A stretch of DNA of 47,093 nucleotides from an uncultured Sulfuricurvum sp. (GCA_903844635.1 CAIMUF010000025.1:1-47093); one strand, 5' to 3'; shown: positions 19,101-26,308, counted from the stretch's first letter. A program made the numbers and translations. Notes: generated from the letters alone by a model not told the origin.

Positions 19101-19613
19101 ATGCGCATTTTCATCTTCTCTCTTTTATCGGCTCTTTCTCTCTTGGCAGCTCCAAAAGACATCAGCTCGTTTCACTCAACTTTTACTCAAACCATCATAG
19201 ATGAGCATAAAAAAAAGCTGGTCTATACCGGAGAGTTATGGGCAGCTAAACCTCAAAATGCTTTATGGACGTATCAAAAACCAATTCAAAAAAGTGTTTA
19301 TATAAACGGAGCACGTCTTACCCTCATAGAGCCTGCTATTGAGCAAGCTACTGTCCGAACACTCAATGGCGACATAGATTTTCTGGAAATCATTAAAAAA
19401 GCCAAACCTATTGATGCCTCACGCTACAGTGCTACGGTGAATAATCAAACCTATTTTATCGATTTTTCCAATGACACGCTCTCTACTATCAGCTATACGG
19501 ATGGTTATGAAAATCAAGTCATCATCAAATTCTTGACACCAACAACCAATAAACCTATTGAAGCATCACGCTTTAAGGCTGTTATTCCTCAAGGATTTGA
19601 CATTATTAAATAA
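19101..19613 (+). CDS. lolA: Outer-membrane lipoprotein carrier protein LolA
   Basis: 170-aa periplasmic carrier that takes lipoproteins from LolCDE to the outer membrane. The signal peptide MRIFIFSLLSALSLLAAP is followed by FHSTFTQTIIDEHKKKLVYTGELWAAKPQNALWTY, the characteristic LolA opening. An upstream in-frame ATG at 19050 is rejected: AAGGA sits 5 bases before the ATG at 19101, and the signal peptide starts there. It diverges from secA, giving a compact secretion/lipoprotein-sorting neighbourhood. Confidence 0.92.
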   Translation: MRIFIFSLLSALSLLAAPKDISSFHSTFTQTIIDEHKKKLVYTGELWAAKPQNALWTYQKPIQKSVYINGARLTLIEPAIEQATVRTLNGDIDFLEIIKKAKPIDASRYSATVNNQTYFIDFSNDTLSTISYTDGYENQVIIKFLTPTTNKPIEASRFKAVIPQGFDIIK

Positions 19614-19619
19614 AATAGT

Positions 19620-19639
19620 GTTACCCAATAGTTACCCAA
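19620..19639 (+). promoter_or_regulatory. Direct repeat, candidate OmpR-type regulator site
   Basis: Two exact copies of GTTACCCAA begin at 19620 and 19631, 11 bases apart. One helical turn between tandem half-sites is the classic arrangement for OmpR/PhoB-family regulators, and such a regulator is encoded at 20420. The site lies 60-80 bases upstream of the EF-hand gene. Confidence 0.45.
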
Positions 19640-19660
19640 GGTATTTTATGCTTACAGTTG

Positions 19661-19679
19661 AGTAAGAAATTTTCTTACT
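19661..19679. repeat. 19-base palindrome upstream of the EF-hand gene
   Basis: AGTAAGAAA and TTTCTTACT form a perfect 9-base inverted repeat around a single T, 21 bases before the ATG at 19701. There is no U-tract after it, so it is more likely an operator or leader hairpin than the lolA terminator. Confidence 0.5.
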
Positions 19680-19700
19680 ACACCTGATAAGGAGTTTACA

Positions 19701-20357
19701 ATGACAGTTAGTTCTAACTACAGTGCGTATTCGTCTAATAGTTACTCCGGCGTCTCATCTGCTTCACAAAAAGGTAAACCCGATTTTGAAAAGATGGCTC
19801 AGGAATTACTGAGTTCATTGGATACGGATAAAAGCGGTTCAATCGATAAAGCCGAATTTAGTGCGGCGGCGCAAGCACTCGCATCCAGTTCAAGTAGTAG
19901 CTCTACTAACAGTTCATCTACAAGCGATGTTTTTAATACGCTTGATACCAACAGTGATGGGAGCATGAGTACCGAAGAACTGCTTGCATCTCTTAAAAAT
20001 ATGAAGCCACCTGAGGGCAAAGGAGATATGCCACCACCACCTCCAAGTAATTCGTCCTCAACGTCTGGTAGTTCGAGTACTTCAAGCAGCAGTGACATCA
20101 TTGATGCAATGGATACCAATCAAGACGGGAGAGTCAGTATCGATGAATTGTTGGCAGCTTTAGGAAATTCAAAAACGGATTCTTCCACTAAAAACAGTAC
20201 GTCTGCATCAACTGATTCTTCCAATACTGCATCAACGACTCAAGCAGACACTTATACACAAAAATTGAGTGATAATATGCTCAAAAATATCCTCTCTTAC
20301 TATGGGAACAATTCCTCAACATCGAGTGCTACTTCACTTCTCAGCATCAGCGCTTAA
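19701..20357 (+). CDS. EF-hand calcium-binding protein (XopAW-like)
   Basis: 218-aa Ser/Thr/Asn-rich protein with three canonical EF-hand loops: DTDKSGSIDKAE (41-52), DTNSDGSMSTEE (82-93) and DTNQDGRVSIDE (138-149). All have Asp at positions 1 and 3, Gly at 6 and Glu at 12. The hands are joined by poly-Ser linkers and a PPPPP run at 111-115. There is no classical signal peptide; the Ser/Tyr/Asn-rich N-terminus resembles EF-hand proteins of the XopAW type, some of which leave by a type III route. GGAG lies 9 bases before the ATG. The adjacent two-component system and the repeats upstream suggest regulated expression. Function is unknown; calcium binding is a strong inference. Confidence 0.85.
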   Translation: MTVSSNYSAYSSNSYSGVSSASQKGKPDFEKMAQELLSSLDTDKSGSIDKAEFSAAAQALASSSSSSSTNSSSTSDVFNTLDTNSDGSMSTEELLASLKNMKPPEGKGDMPPPPPSNSSSTSGSSSTSSSSDIIDAMDTNQDGRVSIDELLAALGNSKTDSSTKNSTSASTDSSNTASTTQADTYTQKLSDNMLKNILSYYGNNSSTSSATSLLSISA

Positions 20358-20362
20358 GATGG

Positions 20363-20390
20363 CATGCCCTTTGCGGGTATGTTACTTTTT
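20363..20390 (+). terminator. Rho-independent terminator of the EF-hand gene
   Basis: CATGCCC (20363-20369) pairs with GGGTATG (20375-20381), 7 pairs with one G-U, 5-base loop. It is followed by TTACTTTTT. It lies 6 bases after the stop codon. Confidence 0.65.
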
Positions 20391-20404
20391 ATTTACTTGT
20401 CCAT

Positions 20405-20413
20405 TGATATAAT
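20405..20413 (+). promoter_or_regulatory. Extended -10 promoter of the response regulator gene
   Basis: TGATATAAT is a perfect extended -10 (TGnTATAAT). It ends only 6 bases before the ATG at 20420, so transcription would start at or next to the start codon and the mRNA would be leaderless. No Shine-Dalgarno sequence is present. Confidence 0.6.
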
Positions 20414-20419
20414 CGTTAA

Positions 20420-21088
20420 ATGATTAACGTATTGATGATTGAAGATGATATAGAACTGGCGCAATTGTTAAAATCACGACTATCTAAAGATGAGATTAAC
20501 GTTATAATCGCTTCTACTCCGCTGGAAGGATTAAGCCTTTTTCAAGCACAGACTTTTGATTTACTGGTGCTGGATCTTTCGTTGCCGCAAATGGATGGCA
20601 TGGAGATTTGCCGTCTGATTCGTCAAGAAAGCAACATACCAATCATCATCTCTTCTGCACGCTCAGATATACGAGATAAAATGATGGGATTTTCGCGGGG
20701 TGCGGATGACTATCTCCCAAAACCGTATGATCCGCAGGAGTTGATTTTTCGAATCGATGCCATCATGCGCCGTATACATCCGGCTATGGCTCAACAATTG
20801 TCTGTATTCGAAGTGGATAAAGAGCGCCATGAAATCACCAGGTATGGAAGTATTTTACGGTTGACCACTGCTGAATACGATATTATTGCCTATATGATTA
20901 AAAAAGACCGTTACGTCATTTCACGTGAAGAATTGCTACTCAACATCGGCTCTATCCGATATGAAAGCAGTCTCAAAAGTATTGATGTTATCATGGGACG
21001 TATACGCCAAAAAATCGGGGATGATACTAAAAATCCTCGCTATATTATCTCAGTTCGAGGGGTAGGATACAAATTTGTCAATAAATAA
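20420..21088 (+). CDS. OmpR-family response regulator
   Basis: 222-aa two-component regulator. The receiver domain has the acidic pair Glu8/Asp9-Asp10, phospho-acceptor Asp52 (LVLDLSLP) and Lys101 (LPKPYDP). The C-terminal winged helix (about 125-220) ends in SVRGVGYKF, as in OmpR/PhoB proteins. The kinase gene overlaps its end by 14 bases. The likely start is the ATG at 20420; an in-frame ATG at 20435 would cut into the first beta strand. It resembles the ArsR/RacR-type regulators of Helicobacter and Campylobacter. Despite that name, it is not the arsenic repressor further on. Confidence 0.92.
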   Translation: MINVLMIEDDIELAQLLKSRLSKDEINVIIASTPLEGLSLFQAQTFDLLVLDLSLPQMDGMEICRLIRQESNIPIIISSARSDIRDKMMGFSRGADDYLPKPYDPQELIFRIDAIMRRIHPAMAQQLSVFEVDKERHEITRYGSILRLTTAEYDIIAYMIKKDRYVISREELLLNIGSIRYESSLKSIDVIMGRIRQKIGDDTKNPRYIISVRGVGYKFVNK

Positions 21089-22337
21089 ACACTCCATCCT
21101 TCGTCTTATCACCTTGTTTTTTATCCTGATTTTTACCCTCATAAATGGGCTTTTTTGTATAGCACATCAACACTTCTCTAAACAGCAAGAAGTAGAACAA
21201 ATACGTCGATTCCTCCTCGCAGATCGGTTATTCTTTTTTGGACATAATCAACACGATTTGTCTCCTGAATTAGCGCAATTAATGATTCAACCCTCAACCC
21301 TTTCAAGTAAAAAATTATTGTCGCAAGGCTCCACTATCATTACTTTGCCATTTGGGAAAATGATAGAGATGAACGGTCATACATTTTTTGTAAAGTTACT
21401 ACCTCCGCCACCTCCCCATCATTTCGATAAATTTGCATTCAGACCACCGCCTGAAATGAATCATTTTCAGTCCATGGTTCTTGAAGACATTCAGCCCCAT
21501 TCGTTAATTATGTTCTGGATAGTTTTGGCAGGGGTAGATACATTGATCTTGCTTTTTTTCGCCTATTTACTAAGCAAGCTTCTCCCGCTGCATCGTCTTA
21601 AAAACTCTATTATTGCATTTAAAGAGGGAGATACTTCTTTAAATATCCCCATAACAGGTGAAGATGAAATTTCGCAAATCACCCATGAGTTTAATCATAA
21701 ATTAGAAACAATAGCGTCTATGCGTGAAGCACGGTCACTCTTTCTCCGTAATATCCTGCATGAGCTTAAAACCCCGATTATGAAAGGTGCTCTCACGACC
21801 GATTGTCTAGAAAGCTCAGTAGATCAAGAACGTTTACAACGAATTTTTACACGCATGGATTATCTTTTAAATGAGTTTACACAGATGGAGCGATTTAGCA
21901 GCGGTGAATGGCATCTTAATTTTCAAGAATACCGTTTTGTAGATTTGATTGATCATGCGTGCGATATTCTTCTCTGCGATAAAAAAAGCCTTACGATTAA
22001 AGGTGAAGATATTCCGCTAATTGTGAAAGTAGATTTTGAACTTTTGGCCATTGCCCTTAAAAATCTTCTCGATAATGCGTTGAAATATTCCACAACCCAA
22101 CCAACACTGATAATTTTAAGTAAGACAATCGAAATTTGTAACGACGGTAAAGCGCTTCCAGAAGAGAAACGCGACTTTTCTAAACCGTTTAACCGTGAGT
22201 ATGAGAACTCCTCAGCAGGACTGGGGTTAGGGCTTTATCTCACACACTCCATTCTCCAAAAGCACGGGTTTAGACTTGAATACGATTATACTAATGGATT
22301 AAATTATTTTCGGATCGTTTTAAATAAGTCCGAGTAA
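21075..22337 (+). CDS. Sensor histidine kinase (ArsS-like)
   Basis: 420-aa membrane sensor. TM1 is about residues 8-30, the periplasmic part about 31-142, and TM2 about 143-165. A HAMP-like linker follows, with phospho-acceptor His229 in LHELKTP, N-box NLLDNALKYS and G-box GLGLGLYLT. The periplasmic part carries an unusual PPPPPHH run at 110-116 and PPP at 124-126. The start is a TTG at 21075 with AGGA 7 bases upstream, overlapping the regulator gene. The last 18 bases overlap the 3' end of arsB on the other strand. The signal sensed is unknown; the Pro/His-rich segment could bind metal or protons. Confidence 0.9.
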   Translation: MSINKHSILRLITLFFILIFTLINGLFCIAHQHFSKQQEVEQIRRFLLADRLFFFGHNQHDLSPELAQLMIQPSTLSSKKLLSQGSTIITLPFGKMIEMNGHTFFVKLLPPPPPHHFDKFAFRPPPEMNHFQSMVLEDIQPHSLIMFWIVLAGVDTLILLFFAYLLSKLLPLHRLKNSIIAFKEGDTSLNIPITGEDEISQITHEFNHKLETIASMREARSLFLRNILHELKTPIMKGALTTDCLESSVDQERLQRIFTRMDYLLNEFTQMERFSSGEWHLNFQEYRFVDLIDHACDILLCDKKSLTIKGEDIPLIVKVDFELLAIALKNLLDNALKYSTTQPTLIILSKTIEICNDGKALPEEKRDFSKPFNREYENSSAGLGLGLYLTHSILQKHGFRLEYDYTNGLNYFRIVLNKSE

Positions 22338-23573
22338 AGCAACAAGTAACACTGGCGGAGTAATGACCAACCCTACTTTCATATATTCACCCCATCCGAT
22401 CTTGACCCCTTTTTGCGCCAAAACATGAAGCCAAAGAAGTGTAGCGAGTGAACCGATCGGGGTCATTTTAGGTCCAAGGTTACATCCGATGATATTGGCA
22501 TATGCCAATGCGCTGTTCCCCGCTTCGGCAATCGCAATGTCCATAATCATAACGGTCGGCATATTGTTCATCACCGAGCTTAGGATAGCGGAGAGGAAAC
22601 CTGTTCCGATCACGGCATAAACATTTCCCATCCCTTGCAACTGCACTATAACGTCTGCGAGATAGGTGGTTAATCCGCCGTTTTTCAGCCCGTAGACGAC
22701 GACATAAAGACCGATACTAAACCATACCACCTGCCATGGTGCCGCTTTGATCGTCATAATCGGCTTAGTCGCTTTAAAGTAGGTTGCGATGGCGAGGAAT
22801 AGCAACGCACCTCCGAGGGCAAATACCGAGATAGGGAGATGATACGCATCCCCGATAAAATAACCTACCATGAGGAATCCCAAGAACCACCAGCTGAGGC
22901 GAAACATCGTCCTATTTTTGATGGCACTTTCCGGAGTGGCGAGGTTCTCGACATCGATATGGCTCGGAATATCTTTGCGAAAAAATAGCCACAGCACAAC
23001 GAGTGAGGCAATGATACTAAGGAGGTTCGGGAGGAACATCGTCCGTGTGTATTCCCAAAAACCTATTTGGAAAAATCCTGCGGTGACGATGTTGGTGAGG
23101 TTGGAGATCACGAGCGGATTAGAGGCACTGTCACCGATGAATCCCCCCGCCATCAAAAATGCGAACATTGCAATAGGGCTTAGTTTGAGGTACTTCATCT
23201 TTGCCAAAATAATCGGGGTGAGTATCAGAGCCGCACCGTCGTTGGAGAAAAATGCCGAAACAAGTGCACCGAGGATCATCATATAGATAAACATCAAATG
23301 ACCGTTACCGCCAGAGAGTCGCGCCATTTTGAGTGCCGCCCACTCAAAAAAGCCGATCTCATCGAGCACCATCGATAGGATGATAATACCGATAAACGCA
23401 AGTGTTGCATCCCATACGATAGAAGTAACCGTCAACACATCCTGAGGGCTTACCACACCGAGGATCACTGCTAGAGCGGCACCGACTACTGCCGTGGAAC
23501 CGATCTGCAATCCTCGCGGCTGCCAAATGATGAAGATTAAGGTCACTAAAAAGATCGAAACGGCTAAGAGCAT
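22320..23573 (-). CDS. arsB: Arsenite efflux permease ArsB-like (ArsB/NhaD superfamily)
   Basis: 417-aa polytopic inner-membrane protein with about 11-12 predicted membrane segments. Family motifs are SNDGAALILTPI, GGFIGDSASNPLVISNLTNIV and SSVMNNMPTVMI. It should extrude arsenite (or antimonite) by the proton gradient. AAGGA precedes the ATG. It diverges from the arsI-R-C-P cluster and shares the operator region at 23701-23720. Base composition is higher than its surroundings: one 60-base line counted in it is 52% G+C. No arsA ATPase gene is nearby. Confidence 0.9.
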   Translation of the reverse strand: MLLAVSIFLVTLIFIIWQPRGLQIGSTAVVGAALAVILGVVSPQDVLTVTSIVWDATLAFIGIIILSMVLDEIGFFEWAALKMARLSGGNGHLMFIYMMILGALVSAFFSNDGAALILTPIILAKMKYLKLSPIAMFAFLMAGGFIGDSASNPLVISNLTNIVTAGFFQIGFWEYTRTMFLPNLLSIIASLVVLWLFFRKDIPSHIDVENLATPESAIKNRTMFRLSWWFLGFLMVGYFIGDAYHLPISVFALGGALLFLAIATYFKATKPIMTIKAAPWQVVWFSIGLYVVVYGLKNGGLTTYLADVIVQLQGMGNVYAVIGTGFLSAILSSVMNNMPTVMIMDIAIAEAGNSALAYANIIGCNLGPKMTPIGSLATLLWLHVLAQKGVKIGWGEYMKVGLVITPPVLLVALLGLI

Positions 23574-23590
23574 ATAAAAATCCTTTTCCC

Positions 23591-23665
23591 GTCATTCCCG
23601 CGTATGCGGGAATCCAGTTTACAATAAGAAGAGAGATAGATCCCCGGGTCAAGCCCGAGGATGAC
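23591..23665. mobile_element. Dispersed palindromic repeat (MITE/REP-like) in the arsB leader
   Basis: 75-base element bounded by GTCATTCCCGC and GAGGATGAC, so GTCAT/ATGAC ends are inverted. Each end is itself a hairpin: ATTCCCGC/GCGGGAAT with a GTAT loop at the left, and a CCCCGGG/CCCGAGG stem at the right. This sequence type is widely scattered in Proteobacteria and is betrayed by its translation WIPAYAGMT and SSSGLTRGS. It carries no gene. It sits between the arsB ribosome site and the arsB promoter. Confidence 0.75.
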
Positions 23666-23689
23666 AAATTACAAAATACAGATAAAGAA

Positions 23690-23698
23690 ATTGTATCA
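23690..23698 (-). promoter_or_regulatory. Putative extended -10 of arsB
   Basis: Minus-strand TGATACAAT (TG-n-TACAAT), immediately beside the ArsR-type palindrome. Predicted transcription start near 23683 gives a leader of about 110 bases that contains the 23591-23665 repeat. Confidence 0.45.
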
Positions 23699-23700
23699 TA

Positions 23701-23720
23701 ATATCAATATATCTTGATAT
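23701..23720. promoter_or_regulatory. Putative ArsR operator
   Basis: ATATCAA - 6 bases - TTGATAT, a perfect 7-base inverted repeat in the divergent arsB/arsI gap. It overlaps the -35 box of arsI and abuts the -10 of arsB, so one bound ArsR dimer could block both promoters. Confidence 0.6.
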
Positions 23721-23742
23721 ATTATTTTTATTTTGTTACACT
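23714..23742 (+). promoter_or_regulatory. Putative arsI operon promoter
   Basis: TTGATA at 23714-23719, a 17-base spacer, and TACACT at 23737-23742 preceded by TG (extended -10). The ATG is at 23765 with AAGGAG in between. Confidence 0.5.
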
Positions 23743-23764
23743 TTCATAAAATCAAGGAGTCCTT

Positions 23765-24223
23765 ATGAAACGTTTGCATCTTCATATCAGTGTCAATGAC
23801 CTCGAAAAAAACCGTCAATTTTACACCACATTGTTCGGCAGTGAACCGACCAAAGTCAAAGAGGATTACATCCAATGGCTCCTCGATGATCCCTATATCA
23901 ATTTCGCTATCTCAACAGGCCGTGCAACAACCGGACTGAACCATTTAGGATTGCAAGTTGAAAGCGAGGAAGCGCTTGAGGCAATTGAGCAGCGTCTTAT
24001 TGCCGGCAATATCATAGGCGAGAAACAGGAAGTTGCCCAGTGCTGTTATGCTTCGAGCAAAAAATACTGGGTTGAAGATCCGCAAAACATCATCTGGGAA
24101 AACTACCATACCATGGAACAAATCGAAGTGTTTGGCGGCGACAGTTTTACCGGCGGTGTCGGATGCTGTACCCCAAGTTTTTCACAAAACGGTAAATGGT
24201 CAACCGGCGACTGCAGTAACTAA
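23765..24223 (+). CDS. arsI: ArsI/CadI-family metalloenzyme, probable C-As lyase
   Basis: 152-aa vicinal-oxygen-chelate (glyoxalase-fold) protein. The ArsI signature AQCCYASSKKYWVEDP has the vicinal Cys93-Cys94 pair that binds trivalent organoarsenicals. The likely Fe(II) ligands are His5 or His7, His60 (GLNHLG) and Glu112 (WENYH). Family members use oxygen to split the C-As bond of methylarsenite or aromatic arsenicals. Further Cys residues lie near the C-terminus (GVGCCTPSF, GDCSN). It is first in the plus-strand ars operon, with AAGGAG before the ATG. CadI-like members bind Cd instead, so the exact substrate is inference. Confidence 0.85.
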   Translation: MKRLHLHISVNDLEKNRQFYTTLFGSEPTKVKEDYIQWLLDDPYINFAISTGRATTGLNHLGLQVESEEALEAIEQRLIAGNIIGEKQEVAQCCYASSKKYWVEDPQNIIWENYHTMEQIEVFGGDSFTGGVGCCTPSFSQNGKWSTGDCSN

Positions 24224-24231
24224 GGATATTT

Positions 24232-24555
24232 ATGGAAATATTTTTACAATCCGTATCCGCACTGAATGATGAAACCCGTATCAAACTCCTCTCCTTTTTG
24301 GATACACACGGCGCTCTGTGCGTTTGTGATCTCCAAGAAAGCTTCGGGATGCTACAGTCGCGTCTCTCTCGCCATCTAAAAATCCTCAAAGATGGTGGTT
24401 TTTTACGTGTGGATCGATGCGGGACATGGGCGTACTATTCTATCCGTACTCCGTTGGATCGCTTCCGAAGTGAAGCGTTGGCAGAAATCCGTTGTTTGGG
24501 AATTGAACTTCCCCCACTTATAAAAATATCAGAAACTGGAGATTGTAAATTATGA
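24232..24555 (+). CDS. arsR: ArsR-family arsenic-responsive repressor
   Basis: 107-aa winged-helix repressor. The ALCVCDL motif (Cys30 and Cys32) is the type-1 As(III)-sensing site, and the recognition helix is LQSRLSRHLKILKDGGFL. It lies 8 bases after arsI and overlaps arsC by 4. It should repress from the palindrome at 23701-23720 and be released by arsenite. Confidence 0.93.
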   Translation: MEIFLQSVSALNDETRIKLLSFLDTHGALCVCDLQESFGMLQSRLSRHLKILKDGGFLRVDRCGTWAYYSIRTPLDRFRSEALAEIRCLGIELPPLIKISETGDCKL

Positions 24556-24956
24556 AAAATGTCCTTATCCTCTGTACCGGCAACAGCTGCCGCTCTATCA
24601 TGGGAGAAGCTCTTATCAATGCTAAAATGGGAGATTGTGTATTTGCTCAAAGCTCCGGTGTTAAAGCCAGCGGAAAAGTAAATCCGAATGCCAAAGCTCT
24701 TTTGGAAGAGAAAGGGTACTGGAGAGAAGAGTACCACTCCAAAGTGATCGATACCGTCATCGACACTCCGTTCGATCTCATCGTCACCGTCTGCGATCAT
24801 GCTCATGAGACCTGCCCGATGTTCCCTAAAGCGGTTAAAACGATCCATGTCGCATTTGAAGACCCAAGCGGTAAAGAGGTAGAGGAATATACCAAAACGC
24901 TTGCTCTAATCGAAGAGACCCTCTTGCCGATTATCAAATCCGAGTTGTGTGACTGA
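24552..24956 (+). CDS. arsC: Arsenate reductase, thioredoxin-coupled (LMW-phosphatase type)
   Basis: 134-aa cytoplasmic enzyme reducing arsenate to arsenite. The phosphatase loop CTGNSCR holds Cys8 and Arg14; Cys81 and Cys88 in VCDHAHETCP form the relay pair typical of the thioredoxin-dependent class. It overlaps arsR by 4 bases. The small thioredoxin-like protein encoded at 25918 could be its electron donor, but that is inference from position. Confidence 0.94.
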   Translation: MKNVLILCTGNSCRSIMGEALINAKMGDCVFAQSSGVKASGKVNPNAKALLEEKGYWREEYHSKVIDTVIDTPFDLIVTVCDHAHETCPMFPKAVKTIHVAFEDPSGKEVEEYTKTLALIEETLLPIIKSELCD

Positions 24957-24958
24957 TC

Positions 24959-25909
24959 ATGTGGCAGGAGAGCGTTAACGTCATCGTGTATGATTGGCTA
25001 AAAATGCCTCATGGGGATAAACTCGCCGATGCACTCAATTTTTTCATCTACGATACAATAAAAATTCTCTTTTTACTCATCACGATTATATTTGCAATCA
25101 CCCTTTTACGTTCCTATTTTTCAACCGAAAAAGTACGAGAGTATCTCAGTAAAAAGCACGAGTATACGGGGAATGTCCTCGCAGCACTCTTTGGGATTAT
25201 CACTCCGTTTTGCTCGTGTTCGGCGATTCCCCTATTCTTGGGGTTTTTACAGGCACGGATTCCGCTTGGTGTAACGTTTAGCTATCTGATATCCGCACCG
25301 CTGAACAACGAAATCGCCATTGCAATGCTCCTCACCATGTTCGGATGGAAAGTGGCGACGTTGTATGTCGGATTCGGTCTTCTCGTCGCTATTATCGGCG
25401 GTATCGTGATCGGACGGCTCGGACTGGAAAAAGAGATTTTGATCGAGGTAAGGCCGATTGAGGGGGAGATTCGAGCCGAAAATCAGGTGATAGCGTTTAA
25501 AACACGCCTGAGCGACGCGTGGGATTACACCCTCGATATTCTCCGCAAAATTTGGCTCTATGTTTTGATCGGTGTCGGTGCGGGTGCTTTTATCCACGGA
25601 TACGTCCCGACCGAGTTTATCACCTCTATGGCAGGAGCAGATAATCCGTTTGCTGTTCCTCTCGCAACACTGCTCGGAGTACCGATGTATTCCAACGCCG
25701 CAGGGGTGATGCCCCTCATCGAAGTACTTACCTCTAAAGGGATGCTTTTAGGAACGGCGTTATCGTTTATGATGGCGATCACCGCCCTCTCCCTCCCCGA
25801 AGCGATGATCCTAAAACGTGTGATGAGCCTCAAACTCATCGCCATCTTTTTCGGTACCGTGACCATAGGGATTATGGGTGTCGGGTATCTGTTTAATGCA
25901 ATTTTATAG
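24959..25909 (+). CDS. arsP: ArsP/UPF0718-type permease
   Basis: 316-aa membrane protein with about eight predicted membrane segments, family DUF318/UPF0718. The paired-Cys motif is in TPFCSCSAIPLFLGF, and SAPLNNEIAI and GVPMYSNAAGVMPL are the other conserved blocks. ArsP members export trivalent organoarsenicals such as methylarsenite; other members of the family are uncharacterised. It starts 2 bases after arsC. One 60-base stretch (25561-25620) counts to 52% G+C, higher than neighbouring genes outside the ars cluster. Pairing with ArsI suggests handling of organic arsenic. Confidence 0.83.
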   Translation: MWQESVNVIVYDWLKMPHGDKLADALNFFIYDTIKILFLLITIIFAITLLRSYFSTEKVREYLSKKHEYTGNVLAALFGIITPFCSCSAIPLFLGFLQARIPLGVTFSYLISAPLNNEIAIAMLLTMFGWKVATLYVGFGLLVAIIGGIVIGRLGLEKEILIEVRPIEGEIRAENQVIAFKTRLSDAWDYTLDILRKIWLYVLIGVGAGAFIHGYVPTEFITSMAGADNPFAVPLATLLGVPMYSNAAGVMPLIEVLTSKGMLLGTALSFMMAITALSLPEAMILKRVMSLKLIAIFFGTVTIGIMGVGYLFNAIL

Positions 25910-25917
25910 GAGTTAAT

Positions 25918-26154
25918 ATGAAAATCGAAATTTTAGGAACAGGGTGTTCCAAATGTAAAGCCCTCGAAGAGGCAACGAAACAAGCGGTAGCACAAAGTGG
26001 TAAATTCGCTCAAATTGAAAAAGTCGAAGATATCATAAAAATCATGGAATACGGTGTGATGAGTACTCCCGGACTCGTAATCGATGGTAAAGTTCTAAGT
26101 ACCGGAAAACTTCTTACTGTTAATGAAATCGTAGAACTGATCAAAGCGAATTAA
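25918..26154 (+). CDS. Small thioredoxin-fold redox protein
   Basis: 78-aa protein of the redox-active-disulfide type. CxxC is Cys10-Ser-Lys-Cys13 in GTGCSKCK, and the cis-Pro loop is MSTPGLVIDGK. It lies 8 bases after arsP, preceded by AGGAG. Such proteins regularly follow UPF0718 permeases. It may reduce ArsC or a metalloid site; the partner is unproven. Confidence 0.88.
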   Translation: MKIEILGTGCSKCKALEEATKQAVAQSGKFAQIEKVEDIIKIMEYGVMSTPGLVIDGKVLSTGKLLTVNEIVELIKAN

Positions 26155-26308
26155 AGAGATGAAAATAATTGTATCTGCCTGACCCTCCAAGGTTACTAAA
26201 GGCACTGTCTTACTGACAATCTTATTGCTTAGCTGGATATTTACACGGTGACAAAGCCAAAGTGTTCATAAAATAAACATCGAAGAAATAAAATCAACAT
26301 TAAGAAAA

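Noticed and set aside
19661..19679. Palindrome as the lolA terminator
   Set aside because: No U-tract on the plus strand, and it lies only 21 bases before the EF-hand start, so an operator or leader role fits better.
19799..20119. 106-codon minus-strand frame rich in Leu/Ser/Val
   Set aside because: Antisense shadow of the poly-Ser EF-hand gene.
20420..22337. Calling the two-component pair the controller of the ars genes
   Set aside because: ArsR/ArsS names in Helicobacter refer to acid response; the arsenic genes have their own ArsR-type repressor and operator.
22870..23286. 138-codon plus-strand frame inside arsB
   Set aside because: Shadow of a membrane-protein gene with higher G+C; no ribosome site or domain.
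23359..23667. 102-codon minus-strand frame with SSSGLTRGS and WIPAYAGMT
   Set aside because: These strings are the usual accidental translation of the dispersed palindromic repeat; the rest is an out-of-frame shadow of arsB.
26155..26308. Possible metal riboswitch before the CDF gene
   Set aside because: No recognisable conserved riboswitch core or strong hairpin could be found by eye.
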